Source: Paenibacillus sp. JJ-223 | Lineage (GTDB): Bacteria > Bacillota > Bacilli > Paenibacillales > Paenibacillaceae | Direction: 5' to 3' | DNA: 64,000 nt | Assembly: GCF_927798175.1 (NCBI RefSeq) | Contig: NZ_CAKMMP010000013.1 | Location: 179,646-243,645 of the forward strand | In this document: positions 16,087 through 24,658 of the stretch, piece by piece | Position numbering within the stretch: position 1 is the stretch's first letter | Layout: every line of letters begins with the position of its first letter | The notes under the pieces: generated by a model | What the model saw: the letters and a program-made list of their open reading frames with translations, nothing else | Told to the model about the DNA's origin: nothing | Databases searched by the model: none | Program-made: the position numbers and the translations under genes

Positions 16087-17337
16087 ATGAGTACATTTGA
16101 ACAAAGCTTTGAACAATCTTTGGAACAATATGCGGAACTCGTCGTGCGAGTCGGCGTCAACATTCAGAAAGGACAGGTGCTGATCGTTACGGCTCCGATT
16201 GAAACGTTGGATCTGACCCGGCTGATCGTACAGAAGGCTTATGCCGCAGGCGCGAAATACGTGCAAGTCGATTTCGAGGACGACATCATTACGCGCAGCC
16301 GTTTCATCCACGGTTCGGATGACAGCTTCGATTATTTTCCGGCCTGGAAAGCGGAAATGCTGGAGAAGTTCGCGGCCGAAGGCGGCGCAACATTGACGAT
16401 CAAAGTCCCTGATCCGGATCTGTACAACGGCATCGATTCGGACAAGGTGTCGCGTGCAACCAAGGCTGCGGCAACCGCTCGCCGCGGATTTTCCAAATAC
16501 ACGCGCAACCACGAAATCAGCTGGTGCTTGATCAAAGCGCCGACGAAAGCGTGGGCGAACAAAGTGTTTGCCGACATTCCGGAAGAAGAACGGATCAGCG
16601 TCATGTGGGACACCATTTTCAAAATGAATCGCGTCGACGGCGGCGATGCCGTGGAAAATTGGAAAAATCACCTGAAAACGCTGAACGACATGAACGCCAT
16701 CCTGAATGCCAAAAACTATAAAAGCCTTCACTATCGCGCGCCAGGCACCGATCTGAAGATCGAGCTTGTCGATGGGCATATCTGGCATGGCGGAGGCGGC
16801 GAGAATAAAGAAGGTAACTATTTTGTCGCCAACATGCCGACCGAAGAAGTGTTCACCATGCCGAAGCGCAGCGGGGTCAACGGTTATGTCAGCAGCACGA
16901 TGCCGCTGAATTTGAATGGCCAATTGGTTGATCAGATCAAGATCACATTTAAGGATGGACAGGTCGTTGCGTTCAGCGCCGCATCCGGCGAGGAGCATCT
17001 GAGAAACCTGTTTTCCACCGATGAGGGTGCGCGTTATCTGGGTGAAGTGGCGCTTGTGCCGCATGATTCCCCGATTTCGAACCTGAACCGCATTTTCTAC
17101 AATACCGGCGTGGACGAAAATGCTTCTTGCCATCTTGCGGTGGGGAGCGCATATCCGTTTTGCATGAAGGACGGCACCACGATGAACAACGAAGAGCTGT
17201 TAAAACATGAATGCAACGTCAGCCTGACCCATGTGGACTTTATGATCGGTTCCGCAGAGCTGGATATCGACGGGGAATTGCCGGATGGCACGATCGAGCC
17301 GGTATTCCGCAAAGGCAACTGGGCGTTCAACAACTAA
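16087..17337 (+). CDS. M29-family metal-dependent aminopeptidase (AmpS/PepS-like)
   Basis: This 416-residue cytoplasmic aminopeptidase is close to the usual 410. The N-terminal part is the M29 start (YAELVVRVGVNIQKGQVLIV). Metal-binding acidic and His residues fall in the C-terminal half, around NMPTEEVFTMPKR, HLAVGSAYPF, and NVSLTHVDFMIGSAELDIDG with a paired His-x-Asp. It removes N-terminal amino acids from peptides. AGGAG lies 10 nt before ATG 16087; ATG 16081 has too short a spacing. A strong terminator follows. Confidence 0.9.
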   Translation: MSTFEQSFEQSLEQYAELVVRVGVNIQKGQVLIVTAPIETLDLTRLIVQKAYAAGAKYVQVDFEDDIITRSRFIHGSDDSFDYFPAWKAEMLEKFAAEGGATLTIKVPDPDLYNGIDSDKVSRATKAAATARRGFSKYTRNHEISWCLIKAPTKAWANKVFADIPEEERISVMWDTIFKMNRVDGGDAVENWKNHLKTLNDMNAILNAKNYKSLHYRAPGTDLKIELVDGHIWHGGGGENKEGNYFVANMPTEEVFTMPKRSGVNGYVSSTMPLNLNGQLVDQIKITFKDGQVVAFSAASGEEHLRNLFSTDEGARYLGEVALVPHDSPISNLNRIFYNTGVDENASCHLAVGSAYPFCMKDGTTMNNEELLKHECNVSLTHVDFMIGSAELDIDGELPDGTIEPVFRKGNWAFNN

Positions 17338-17357
17338 TTCTCGCATGCTTGTCACCC

Positions 17358-17406
17358 AAAGAGCGGATCACGTAGGCCATTCTGCCTGCATGATCCGCTC
17401 TTTTTT
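17358..17406 (+). terminator. Terminator after the aminopeptidase
   Basis: AAAGAGCGGATCA pairs with TGATCCGCTC followed by TTTTTT. Confidence 0.9.
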
Positions 17407-17596
17407 GATTTAGTGCGGTCTGCGCGAAACGCTTCCTGATCTTCTCTGATGAGAAGAGGCTGCACGATCTATTGGGCAAGTGAAGTTATCGCATGTTCAT
17501 TTTTCCTTGGAAAGCGGATTTAGGCCCCTGACCGAAGCCTTCGATAAATTCCACAACTTCGCGCGCCTCGATGACTCATGTTTACATGGGAATTGT

Positions 17597-18070
17597 TCAC
17601 CTAAGGTTAGCGTCCTTGCGCACCGGAATGCAAAGCTCGCATTGATGCCGCAGAAGAAGTTCCCCTTTATATCGTTCCATCACGGGGCCATCTGCGATCG
17701 CATGTCCGTGATCCCGAACCAAACCGGGAATGCTGGTCCAGGCATGCATCACGGCTTCCGCAGTATGCGCGATTCGGTATACGAGATAATCTCCGCCGGC
17801 CAATTCTCCTTCCTTTACGGGATCGTTTCCGGAGAAAACGAAATCGTCGCTGATCACGATGCACGCGTCATATCGACATGCCTCAGGTGGAGTTGTTGCA
17901 GGGTCATCTTGCGGAATGCCGAACAATACGGAAGCTTCGGATAACAAATGTTGATCGTGAGCCCAGCTTTTCAAGGTTTCCATTGCCTGTTTGTTGGCAG
18001 GGCCATAGGGTCCGATTTGACGAACATAAGCCATTCGGGTACGTGAGATCGTTTCGAGAGAAATGGACAT
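17597..18070 (-). CDS. GyrI-like / AraC-type effector-binding domain protein
   Basis: The 157-residue protein consists of a single GyrI-like (SHS2 pair) small-molecule-binding domain. The family start is present (ISRTRMAYVRQIGPYG), as are CRYDACIVISDDF in the middle and a C-terminal CELCIPVR strand. Stand-alone versions include SbmC (gyrase inhibitor) and cyclopropanoid hydrolases; the role here is unknown. The start at 18070 has an AAAGGG 14 nt upstream, rather far. No DNA-binding domain is present. Confidence 0.75.
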   Translation of the reverse strand: MSISLETISRTRMAYVRQIGPYGPANKQAMETLKSWAHDQHLLSEASVLFGIPQDDPATTPPEACRYDACIVISDDFVFSGNDPVKEGELAGGDYLVYRIAHTAEAVMHAWTSIPGLVRDHGHAIADGPVMERYKGELLLRHQCELCIPVRKDANLR

Positions 18071-18145
18071 GCGTGGTTCAACCCTTTCCGAAAGTATATG
18101 GACTTGTGTGTATGTAAGCCCACTCGGATACTAACATGGACTAAA

Positions 18146-18390
18146 ATGAATTTCATGCCCTTTTTTTGAACTCACGACGGCATCGCAACTCAGGACGCAT
18201 TGGAACACATTGCGCGCTGCATCCCGATGAGGACGTTGACGAACTGATTTTGGCAGAGGTGGCGTTCGAAGAAAACGGAAATTTCCGGCTCGGATTCGAC
18301 GCAGGGGAAACGCCTGCGGGGCAATTGTACCTGTTTGCGGAGTTTGACGAAGCATTTCATCTGTCGGAGCAGCTTATATATGAAACGTTT
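18146..18390 (+). pseudogene. Frameshifted remnant of an uncharacterised small protein
   Basis: Two adjacent protein-like segments lie in different frames. The first (18173-18221) reads THDGIATQDALEHIARCI. The second (from about 18213) reads ALHPDEDVDELILAEVAFEE and then GETPAGQLYLFAEFDEAFHL. A stop within TTTTTTTGA separates the first from the ATG at 18146. Joined, they would give one acidic protein of about 80 residues, followed directly by a plus-strand terminator. I read this as a gene broken by at least two indels. I do not recognise the family. Confidence 0.45.
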
Positions 18391-18415
18391 AAAGCCACGA
18401 TGATCGTGGCTTTTT
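18391..18415 (+). terminator. Terminator between the pseudogene and the nitroreductase
   Basis: AAAGCCACGAT / ATCGTGGCTTTTT is a near-perfect hairpin with the T run on the plus strand; the minus strand has only three T. Confidence 0.75.
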
Positions 18416-18444
18416 GGCAAGGTTTGTTTTCAGTTTGTTATTCA

Positions 18445-19077
18445 TTATTCCACGTTTACTTTGTTGAAACTCACATACTCGTTAATCGGTTTGCGGTAAC
18501 CGCGCGGACGCTGCTTGGCTTCGGATTTTTTACCGATCGTGATGACCAGGGAGATCACATAGTGATCGGGAATTTCAAGGCTCTTTTGCAGCTCCTCGGC
18601 ATCGAAACCGATCATTGGACAAGTGTCCCAGCCCCGGTCCTGGGCAATCAGCATGAACTGCATGGCAGACAGGCTGGCATTGCGGATGGCATCCTCGCGT
18701 TGGAAAAATCTGCCGCGGGCTTCGTAAAATTCGGTGACGCTTTGTGATTCCTGCTCGTATTGGAACGGCGTCATAGCGCCAAGATTCAGCAAACCTTCGT
18801 TGATCGTGCGGATGTGATGGTGAGCGTTGATATCGCCGAGTACGACGATGACGGCAGAAGCCGTTTTTACTTTGTACTGCTGGGAAGCTTCATGGACTTT
18901 TTCGATCTGTGCCGGGTCCGTCAGCACGAGATAATGGGTGTGCTGCAGGTTAAAGGCCGAAGGCGCGAATTTGTTCAAAGCAAACATCTCATGGAATTCC
19001 GATTCGGGGATGTCGACGCCTTCTTCGAAAATAACGGCAGACCTGCGGTTTTTGATAATGTTCTCCAAATCACTCAT
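18445..19077 (-). CDS. NAD(P)H nitroreductase family protein (YdgI-like)
   Basis: The 210-residue flavoprotein matches the length of B. subtilis YdgI. Nitroreductase features are KNRRSAVIF (FMN-phosphate binding), FAPSAFNLQHTHYLVL, AMQFMLIAQDRGWDTCPMIG and the C-terminal Arg-rich RPRGYRKP. The family reduces nitro compounds or quinones with NAD(P)H; the physiological substrate is unknown. Start 19077 has GAGGT 8-9 nt upstream. The open frame reaches 19161 without a ribosome site. Confidence 0.88.
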   Translation of the reverse strand: MSDLENIIKNRRSAVIFEEGVDIPESEFHEMFALNKFAPSAFNLQHTHYLVLTDPAQIEKVHEASQQYKVKTASAVIVVLGDINAHHHIRTINEGLLNLGAMTPFQYEQESQSVTEFYEARGRFFQREDAIRNASLSAMQFMLIAQDRGWDTCPMIGFDAEELQKSLEIPDHYVISLVITIGKKSEAKQRPRGYRKPINEYVSFNKVNVE

Positions 19078-19204
19078 CGTATGTACCTCGCTTGGTTGAA
19101 TTATAAACTCACTATAGCACACTTGGTTACTTTTTGTATGTATAATTTTTGCATAAGACAAGTCGGTGCTGCCATACGCTGAAAATAAACCGTGGAGGTG
19201 ACCG

Positions 19205-19444
19205 ATGAAGGCATGGCTGTCTCAAGTTAAAAGCAACGCATTCTCGCGTGAATTTCGGGTATACGTGATCGAATCCTCCACGTTGAAGCGGTTTGTCATC
19301 GTGGAAATCGTGCTGGGTACGCTGGCGTACCATGCAGCTTTTTACCTGGTTCATAATGCCCTGCTGGCTGGGGTCGGCTCCTGGGCGGGGACGGAAGGGA
19401 TGAAACGGCTCCCGGCAGTTGTCAAACGCATCGTCAGTGCGTAG
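19205..19444 (+). CDS. Small membrane protein, unknown
   Basis: The 79-residue product is led by GGAGG 6 nt before the ATG. One hydrophobic helix (about residues 30-48, FVIVEIVLGTLAYHAAFYLV) is flanked by a basic N terminus and a basic C terminus. No family recognised. A hairpin terminator follows, which supports an independent small gene. Confidence 0.6.
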   Translation: MKAWLSQVKSNAFSREFRVYVIESSTLKRFVIVEIVLGTLAYHAAFYLVHNALLAGVGSWAGTEGMKRLPAVVKRIVSA

Positions 19445-19485
19445 AGTGGTTTGGTTTGACGCACTCTGTCAAAAGAAGCGTTGCA

Positions 19486-19529
19486 GGAGAGCAGGAAGGC
19501 GGATCGCCGACCTTTCTCTCCCTTTTGTT
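19486..19529 (+). terminator. Terminator after the small membrane protein
   Basis: GGAGAGcaGGAAGG pairs imperfectly with CCTTTCtCTCC followed by CTTTTGTTTT. Confidence 0.6.
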
Positions 19530-19600
19530 TTGTGGTAACGATCAGACCATCATAGGATCATTTCTATTCACCGAGAAAAGTACTTGATTCACAGTCACTT

Positions 19601-20386
19601 TTACTTGGCACGCTCCAAATATTGCTCCAGCGTGAGGTTCTGTTTCGTCATTTCGCCTGCGATGTATACGCCAACGTAGCGGACATGCCACGGCTCATAC
19701 GAGTATCCCGTCAGTTTTTCCTGATCCTTGCCGTAGCGGATAATAAAGCCGAATTTCGGGGCATTGGCTTTCAGCCATTTGCCTTCTTTGGTGCTGCCGA
19801 AGCTTTGCTGCAGGTCGTAACCTGCGGATGCGCTGGAAATGTCCATCGCGAGCCCGGTCTGGTGTTCGCTTTGTCCAGGGCGGGCGCTTGTTTTGTTGGC
19901 CACGGCTTCGCCTTTAATGCTGGCATTGCGTTCGAAAATTGACTTTTGCGTTGCATAGGAACGGTACCCGGAAACGGCTTTGATATCGATGCCGTCTTTT
20001 TTGGCCGCTGCGAACAGCTTCTCCAGCGCGGTGGCGGCTGCTTTTCGCATCTGCTTTTTCGGGCTGGAGCCGGAGAAGCTGAACGGGATGTTCGGCACGA
20101 CGAGATCCTTCGGTTCATAGCTTGCCGGCAGGTTTCTTTTTTTGTTGACCAGCACGACGGTGCTCGTGAGATTGGTTACCGTAGCTTTGCCGTTGCCGGC
20201 TGTTTTGATCGTGCGGGATGGTGCATTGTCGTGCAGGAATTGGGCAAAGCTGGAGCTCGCAGCTTCTGCTGCCGTGCCGAACGTGAAAGGTACGGCGGCG
20301 AGTGCCGCCCCGGCAATGACGGATCCGGCCAGAATGGCGGAGATGATGGATTTATGTTTGCGTGTGCGATTCATTGATGGGGTCAT
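19601..20386 (-). CDS. Secreted D-alanyl-D-alanine carboxypeptidase, VanY family (M15B)
   Basis: The 261-residue exported protein has a Sec signal (basic RTRKHK, then IISAILAGSVIAGAALA). The VanY zinc-peptidase domain follows from about residue 95. Motifs are SGYRSYATQ, SARPGQSEHQTGLAMDIS (zinc His and Asp of SxHxxGxAxD) and EPWHVRYVG (second zinc His). It trims D-Ala from wall peptides. Start 20386 has GAGGAGG 8 nt upstream. Confidence 0.9.
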   Translation of the reverse strand: MTPSMNRTRKHKSIISAILAGSVIAGAALAAVPFTFGTAAEAASSSFAQFLHDNAPSRTIKTAGNGKATVTNLTSTVVLVNKKRNLPASYEPKDLVVPNIPFSFSGSSPKKQMRKAAATALEKLFAAAKKDGIDIKAVSGYRSYATQKSIFERNASIKGEAVANKTSARPGQSEHQTGLAMDISSASAGYDLQQSFGSTKEGKWLKANAPKFGFIIRYGKDQEKLTGYSYEPWHVRYVGVYIAGEMTKQNLTLEQYLERAK

Positions 20387-20491
20387 GCTGCATCCTCCTC
20401 GGTTCTATCAATCTATAAACCGAGTATACTAGAGGATGATGTCAATAGTTTCTCCAAATGTTTCCGACTTGTAAACAAAATGTGTGAAAAT

Positions 20492-20526
20492 AAAAAAACG
20501 GCCATGCGTCGCCGCAAAAGCCGTTT
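20492..20526 (-). terminator. Terminator after the HesB-like gene (minus strand)
   Basis: On the minus strand AAACGG pairs with CCGTTT followed by TTTT. It sits just beyond the stop of the gene at 20560. Confidence 0.6.
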
Positions 20527-20559
20527 CGGTATGGGCCAGGCCAATGGCTGGCAGAAAGA

Positions 20560-20934
20560 TCATCTGCTGGATGGCAAGGCACAGGCATTCATGGCTGCGG
20601 GCGTTCCAACCGCGCTGGCACGAGCGTCCCGTACGCGAAGGTTGCCGTTAAGCACCCCTGAGTCGCTGCTGAGCTTGAACGAAGGATAGTTGGGCTCGGT
20701 ATCCAGCTTCATGCTCTCCTCCAGGTTAAGCTGTTGTTTGGGGTCCACGTAAAATGTGCCCAGATTCGTTTCGACGGGTTCATCCAATGCTCCAGGCTGG
20801 TCTACGATGTCGATGACGAGCACGCCGTTGCATCCGCAATTTTCGGTATCATAAAAAAGTTTGAAATAACCCGGCTGCTCCCCGAGGCCTGCGGTCAGGC
20901 GCTCTGCAGCAAGATCGGTAATGGATATGCGCAT
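20560..20934 (-). CDS. Iron-sulfur cluster biosynthesis (HesB/IscA-like) family protein
   Basis: The 124-residue protein has the PF01521-type fold start MRISITDLAAERL and the short Cys motif NCGCNGV, with LNLEESMKLDTEPNYPSFKL further on. Bacillus relatives are small uncharacterised HesB-like proteins that lack the full three-Cys set of IscA, so true Fe-S scaffolding is doubtful. Start 20934 follows AAAGGAGCG; the frame from 20982 is longer but lacks a ribosome site. The C-terminal 25 residues are Ala-rich and poorly conserved-looking. Confidence 0.75.
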   Translation of the reverse strand: MRISITDLAAERLTAGLGEQPGYFKLFYDTENCGCNGVLVIDIVDQPGALDEPVETNLGTFYVDPKQQLNLEESMKLDTEPNYPSFKLSSDSGVLNGNLRVRDARASAVGTPAAMNACALPSSR

Positions 20935-21136
20935 ATTGCCACGCTCCTTTGGATCGGAATCGAAATGTTTTACTTTCAACAATGTAAAACTAACTATATC
21001 TATAGTATACCATTCCTGTCAAAGGCAGCCGCATCACGTTGATGCATGCATGCGCGCAGGACATTGGATGGATGGTATACTGAACTTGGAATGTTGGGCA
21101 GAAATGCCGGAATGCCGAAGAAAGGATGATGTACAT

Positions 21137-21748
21137 ATGTCAATGAATCATTTTGGGCAATGGCCGGAAGCAGCCTGGACAACGGAGCCCGCATCTTGGG
21201 CTTTGCAATCCGATCGGCTGATCGTCGAGGCGGCAGAGGGAAGCGACTTTTGGGAAAACACGTTTTACGGCTTTTGCCACCGGAATGGCCATGCTTTGCT
21301 TGCCGCATGGGACGGAGCCCATGCCGTCGAGGTATCCTTTGACTTAAAATCGTTTACCGAATTGTATGATCAGGCGGGCTTGATGTTGTGGCATGACCAG
21401 CATCAGTGGATCAAAGCGGGCATTGAGGTCAACGACGGCGTACCCCATGCAGCGGTGGTGGTGACAGACCATTTTTCCGACTGGTCGTTATCTCCTGTGC
21501 CCGAGTGGGCAGGTCAAATTGTAACGATCCGGGCTTCCTGGAGCAACGATGCCGTCATTATACGCGCGAGAACAGACAAGCATCCATGGCGCACGATCCG
21601 GGTTGCGCGGTTTGCCTATGCGACAGGCAAACAGGCGGGGCCTTTTCTATGCTCTCCGAAACGTGCCGACTTCAGCGTGGAATTCCTCCGCTGGAAGCAG
21701 ACGGCACCGGACGTGGACTTGCATGCTGATCCGCCGATCGAAGAGTAG
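21137..21748 (+). CDS. DUF1349 concanavalin-like domain protein
   Basis: The 203-residue protein fits the DUF1349 family (beta-jelly-roll, sometimes called regulation of enolase 1). Segments are GSDFWENTFYGF, EVSFDLKSFTELYDQAGLML, DQHQWIKAGIE, HFSDWSLSP and GPFLCSPKRADFSVEF. It is presumed to bind a sugar or small ligand in the cytoplasm; no signal peptide is seen. AAAGGATG lies 9 nt before ATG 21137. Upstream in-frame codons to 20921 overlap the divergent HesB-like gene and are not used. Confidence 0.85.
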   Translation: MSMNHFGQWPEAAWTTEPASWALQSDRLIVEAAEGSDFWENTFYGFCHRNGHALLAAWDGAHAVEVSFDLKSFTELYDQAGLMLWHDQHQWIKAGIEVNDGVPHAAVVVTDHFSDWSLSPVPEWAGQIVTIRASWSNDAVIIRARTDKHPWRTIRVARFAYATGKQAGPFLCSPKRADFSVEFLRWKQTAPDVDLHADPPIEE

Positions 21749-21785
21749 AACCCTCCGTTTGATATAGGTGCAGCGACGGTATACG

Positions 21786-21832
21786 AAAGAAGACAGGCGA
21801 GGAATCATCGTACGATTCCACCTGTCTTCTTT
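21786..21832. terminator. Terminator between convergent DUF1349 and SET genes
   Basis: AAAGAAGACAGG pairs perfectly with CCTGTCTTCTTT over a loop of 23 nt. Confidence 0.75.
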
Positions 21833-21893
21833 GAGGTTCATGTGGGCTTTGTGCTGTCCGGACTTTCCGCCCTTTCCCGGGTTCAGAAGGCCG

Positions 21894-22340
21894 TCATTCA
21901 GCGTTTTTTTCGCGCTCGGCAGCTTGCTCGGCTTGATTCAACTGCTGCATGCGTTCTTCGTAATCATCGAGAAACCATAGCGGGTCCATGTTGGTTTCAT
22001 CGCCATTGTAGTTGATCAACACTTCTTCGCCCGCCCGAATATCCCGATAAGCGTAGAAATCGAAGGAATGATTGTCGAAATTGATGACATAAGTCGCGTT
22101 GGGTTCATAGGAGTGGTTAATCAAACTGCCGTAACCCAGCAACATCGCAGTATGGTTCGTGCCGTACTCGAATACGTAATCTCCGAGTATGGTCTCATCG
22201 ATGTGATGGTGGTCTTCATTCGGATAGGCAACGACCGGCGCCTGATGGATCAGCTTTCCTTTTGGAATGTCCTCCGTGGCGAATACGCCGCGGTTAAATT
22301 CTCCGCTTCCTCCAATGGGGGAACGTTTTACTTCAATCAT
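21894..22340 (-). CDS. SET-domain protein (putative protein lysine methyltransferase)
   Basis: The 148-residue protein is essentially one SET domain. It has an SAM-binding start (IGGSGEFNRGVFATEDIPKG), the signature NHSYEPNATYV, and AGEEVLINYNG with the catalytic Tyr region. The short acidic C terminus lacks the post-SET zinc cysteines. Bacterial SET proteins are scattered and few have known targets. No partner gene is adjacent. A start at 22340 keeps the whole domain. Confidence 0.82.
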   Translation of the reverse strand: MIEVKRSPIGGSGEFNRGVFATEDIPKGKLIHQAPVVAYPNEDHHHIDETILGDYVFEYGTNHTAMLLGYGSLINHSYEPNATYVINFDNHSFDFYAYRDIRAGEEVLINYNGDETNMDPLWFLDDYEERMQQLNQAEQAAEREKNAE

Positions 22341-22547
22341 TGCTTTTCACCTGATGCTCGTTCAGAAGAGCTCCGTTCTGTATTAGTGTGTATACACCTT
22401 ATTTATTGTTCCAGTGACAGCTTAACGTATACAAAGAAAAATTTTAACGGATTCCGATGATTTAGGCAAATGGGCAGAGGAATTTCATGATGATGAAGGT
22501 GGAGGGAACGGCGCGATTCTCGACAAGCTTGCCATTTGAAGTTGCCA

Positions 22548-22577
22548 TTGAGTTGAGCGGCCCATAACGCTTATAAT
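22548..22577 (+). promoter_or_regulatory. Sigma-A type promoter of the ABC-F gene
   Basis: TTGAGT (22548-22553), 18-nt spacer, TATAAT (22572-22577), 36 nt before the ATG at 22613. Confidence 0.55.
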
Positions 22578-22612
22578 ATACAAGAATAAGTCTATATAGA
22601 AAAGGTGTCATG

Positions 22613-24169
22613 ATGAGTATATTAAACGTGGAAAAATTGAGTCACGGTTTTGGCGACCGTGCCATCTTTAACAATGTATCGTTCCGTCTGCTCAAGGGTG
22701 AGCATATCGGTCTGATCGGAGCCAACGGTGAAGGGAAATCCACCTTCATGAATATCATTACGGGCAAGCTGCAGCCGGATGAAGGTAAAGTGGAATGGTC
22801 CAAGCGCATGCGCGTCGGTTATCTGGACCAGCATGCCGTGCTCAGCAAAGGACAGTCGATCCGCGACGTGCTGCGCAGCGCGTTCCAATACCTGTTCGAC
22901 ATGGAGCAGGAGATGAACGACATGTACGGCAAAATGGGAGATGTGACTCCCGAGGAACTGGAGCAACTGCTCGAAGACGTCGGCACGATTCAGGATACGC
23001 TGACCAATCAGGATTTTTACTTGATTGATGCCAAGGTGGATGAGACCGCCCGAGGACTGGGTCTGACCGACATCGGCCTGGACAAGGACGTTAACGATCT
23101 GAGTGGCGGACAACGCACGAAGGTGCTGCTGGCCAAGCTTTTGCTCGAAAAACCCGATATTTTGCTGCTTGACGAGCCGACGAACTATCTGGATGAACAG
23201 CATATCGAATGGCTGAAACGTTATCTGCAGGATTACGAGAATGCGTTTATCCTCATCTCTCACGATATTCCGTTCCTGAACAGCGTCATCAACCTGATCT
23301 ATCATATGGAAAATCAGGATTTGACCCGTTATGTGGGCGATTATGACCACTTCCAGGAAGTTTACGAGATGAAAAAGCAGCAGCTCGAATCGGCGTACAA
23401 ACGCCAACAGCAGGAAATTGCCGACCTCAAGGATTTCGTGGCCCGGAACAAGGCGAGCGTGGCAACGCGCAATATGGCGATGTCCAGACAAAAGAAGCTC
23501 GACAAGATGGAAGTCATCGAGCTGGCGGCCGAGAAGCCGAAACCGCAGTTTAATTTCCGCGAAGCGAGAACGTCGGGCAAACTGATTTTCGAAACCAAAG
23601 GCTTGGTGATCGGGTACAACGAGCCATTGTCCAGACCGCTTGATCTGCGTATGGAACGTGGACAAAAAATTGCGCTCGTCGGTGCGAACGGGATCGGTAA
23701 AACAACGCTCATGCGCAGCATTTTGGGCGAAATCCCGGCGCTGGACGGAACGGTGCAGCGCGGCGACTTGCTGGAAATCGGTTATTTCCAACAAGAGATC
23801 AAAGAAGCGAACTATAACACATGCATCGAGGAAATTTGGCAGGAGTTCCCGTCCTTCACGCAATTTGAGGTGCGTGCGGCTCTGGCCAAATGCGGTTTGA
23901 CGACCAAACATATCGAGAGCAAGGTTGCGGTGCTGAGCGGTGGCGAAAAGGCGAAAGTACGCCTGTGCAAGCTGATCAACAACGAAACGAACCTGCTCGT
24001 GCTCGACGAGCCGACGAACCATCTGGACGTCGATGCGAAGGATGAACTCAAACGCGCGCTCAAAGCGTATAAGGGCAGCATCCTGCTGATTTCCCACGAA
24101 CCGGAATTTTACCGCGACGTCGTGACGGATACGTGGAACTGCGAATCGTGGACGACGAAAGTATTTTAA
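22613..24169 (+). CDS. ykpA: ABC-F family ATPase (YkpA/YbiT-like)
   Basis: The 518-residue soluble protein has two ABC domains: Walker A GANGEGKST and GANGIGKTT, signatures LSGGQRTKVLLAKLL and LSGGEKAKVRLCKL, Walker B LLLDEPTNYLD and LVLDEPTNHLD. A charged linker (about 240-310) is typical of ABC-F proteins that bind the ribosomal E site and relieve stalls. The N terminus MSILNVEKLSHGFGDRAIFN is nearly that of Bacillus YkpA. ATG 22613 fits AAAGGTG at 5 nt better than the ATG three bases earlier. It stands alone with its own promoter and terminator. Confidence 0.92.
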   Translation: MSILNVEKLSHGFGDRAIFNNVSFRLLKGEHIGLIGANGEGKSTFMNIITGKLQPDEGKVEWSKRMRVGYLDQHAVLSKGQSIRDVLRSAFQYLFDMEQEMNDMYGKMGDVTPEELEQLLEDVGTIQDTLTNQDFYLIDAKVDETARGLGLTDIGLDKDVNDLSGGQRTKVLLAKLLLEKPDILLLDEPTNYLDEQHIEWLKRYLQDYENAFILISHDIPFLNSVINLIYHMENQDLTRYVGDYDHFQEVYEMKKQQLESAYKRQQQEIADLKDFVARNKASVATRNMAMSRQKKLDKMEVIELAAEKPKPQFNFREARTSGKLIFETKGLVIGYNEPLSRPLDLRMERGQKIALVGANGIGKTTLMRSILGEIPALDGTVQRGDLLEIGYFQQEIKEANYNTCIEEIWQEFPSFTQFEVRAALAKCGLTTKHIESKVAVLSGGEKAKVRLCKLINNETNLLVLDEPTNHLDVDAKDELKRALKAYKGSILLISHEPEFYRDVVTDTWNCESWTTKVF

Positions 24170-24280
24170 GTCCGGAAGCCGCTCGGCATATCAGTGAAGC
24201 GAGGGGAGGATCTCATCGCCTCAAGGGCTGGATGAATAATACAAATACACCATGGCGTAGAGATGCTCAAAAATGAAATG

Positions 24281-24327
24281 AAAAGCACGCATTGCACGGA
24301 TGAACTTCCGCGTAATACGTGCTTTTT
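24281..24327 (+). terminator. Terminator after ykpA
   Basis: AAAAGCACG at 24281-24289 pairs with CGTGCTTTTT at 24318-24327. Confidence 0.75.
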
Positions 24328-24366
24328 CGCCTGGTGTGACGAAATATGTTGGCATGGAAATAATGA

Positions 24367-24396
24367 TTGACAGATTCGTTTTGCCGATACTATAAT
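24367..24396 (+). promoter_or_regulatory. Strong sigma-A promoter of the GH43 gene
   Basis: TTGACA (24367-24372), 18-nt spacer, TATAAT (24391-24396). RNA would start near 24403, giving a leader of about 255 nt. Confidence 0.75.
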
Positions 24397-24425
24397 TCAG
24401 GAAAGCACTTACATTTGCATAAAAA

Positions 24426-24439
24426 TGAAACCTGTTTCA
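24426..24439. promoter_or_regulatory. LacI/CcpA-type operator 1 in the GH43 leader
   Basis: TGAAACCTGTTTCA is an inverted repeat about 25 bp after the predicted RNA start. It differs from the second site by one central base. It also forms part of the left arm of the hairpin at 24430-24512. Confidence 0.6.
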
Positions 24440-24512
24440 CGATATAGGCGCAAGGAAAAGGCGGATAATTATTATTTGCACATTGCTACTAGTATGGGAG
24501 ACAGGTTTTTTT
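24430..24512 (+). terminator. Attenuator-like terminator in the GH43 leader
   Basis: ACCTGTTTC (24430-24438) can pair over nine positions with GAGACAGGT (24498-24506), directly followed by a T run. A competing pair AGGCGCAA (from about 24445) / TTGCGCCT (from about 24512) could prevent it. The arrangement resembles a transcription attenuator, but no known ligand-binding motif is recognised. Confidence 0.5.
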
Positions 24513-24521
24513 TGCGCCTTA

Positions 24522-24537
24522 ATGAAACCGGTTTCAT
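24522..24537. promoter_or_regulatory. cre / LacI-type operator 2 in the GH43 leader
   Basis: ATGAAACCGGTTTCAT is a perfect 16-bp palindrome that fits the CcpA cre consensus. Located about 120 bp after the RNA start, it would act as a road-block for catabolite repression. Confidence 0.65.
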
Positions 24538-24658
24538 GAAATTGGGAGGTGATTGTACCCTCGCCATTGGCGCGCTTGAGTGTTGAACACAGGCCGGAAA
24601 CAGCACCGTGCCCTTATATCCATGTTTTGATCTTCCGAGGCAAAGGAGAGATACGGAT

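Noticed and set aside
17410..17596. Protein-like minus-strand fragment with EAREVVEFIEGF
   Set aside because: Short, preceded by a stop, with no start or ribosome site; could be chance, so not called a gene.
22622..24097. A 491-codon minus-strand frame opposite ykpA
   Set aside because: Antisense shadow of a clearly recognised ABC-F gene.
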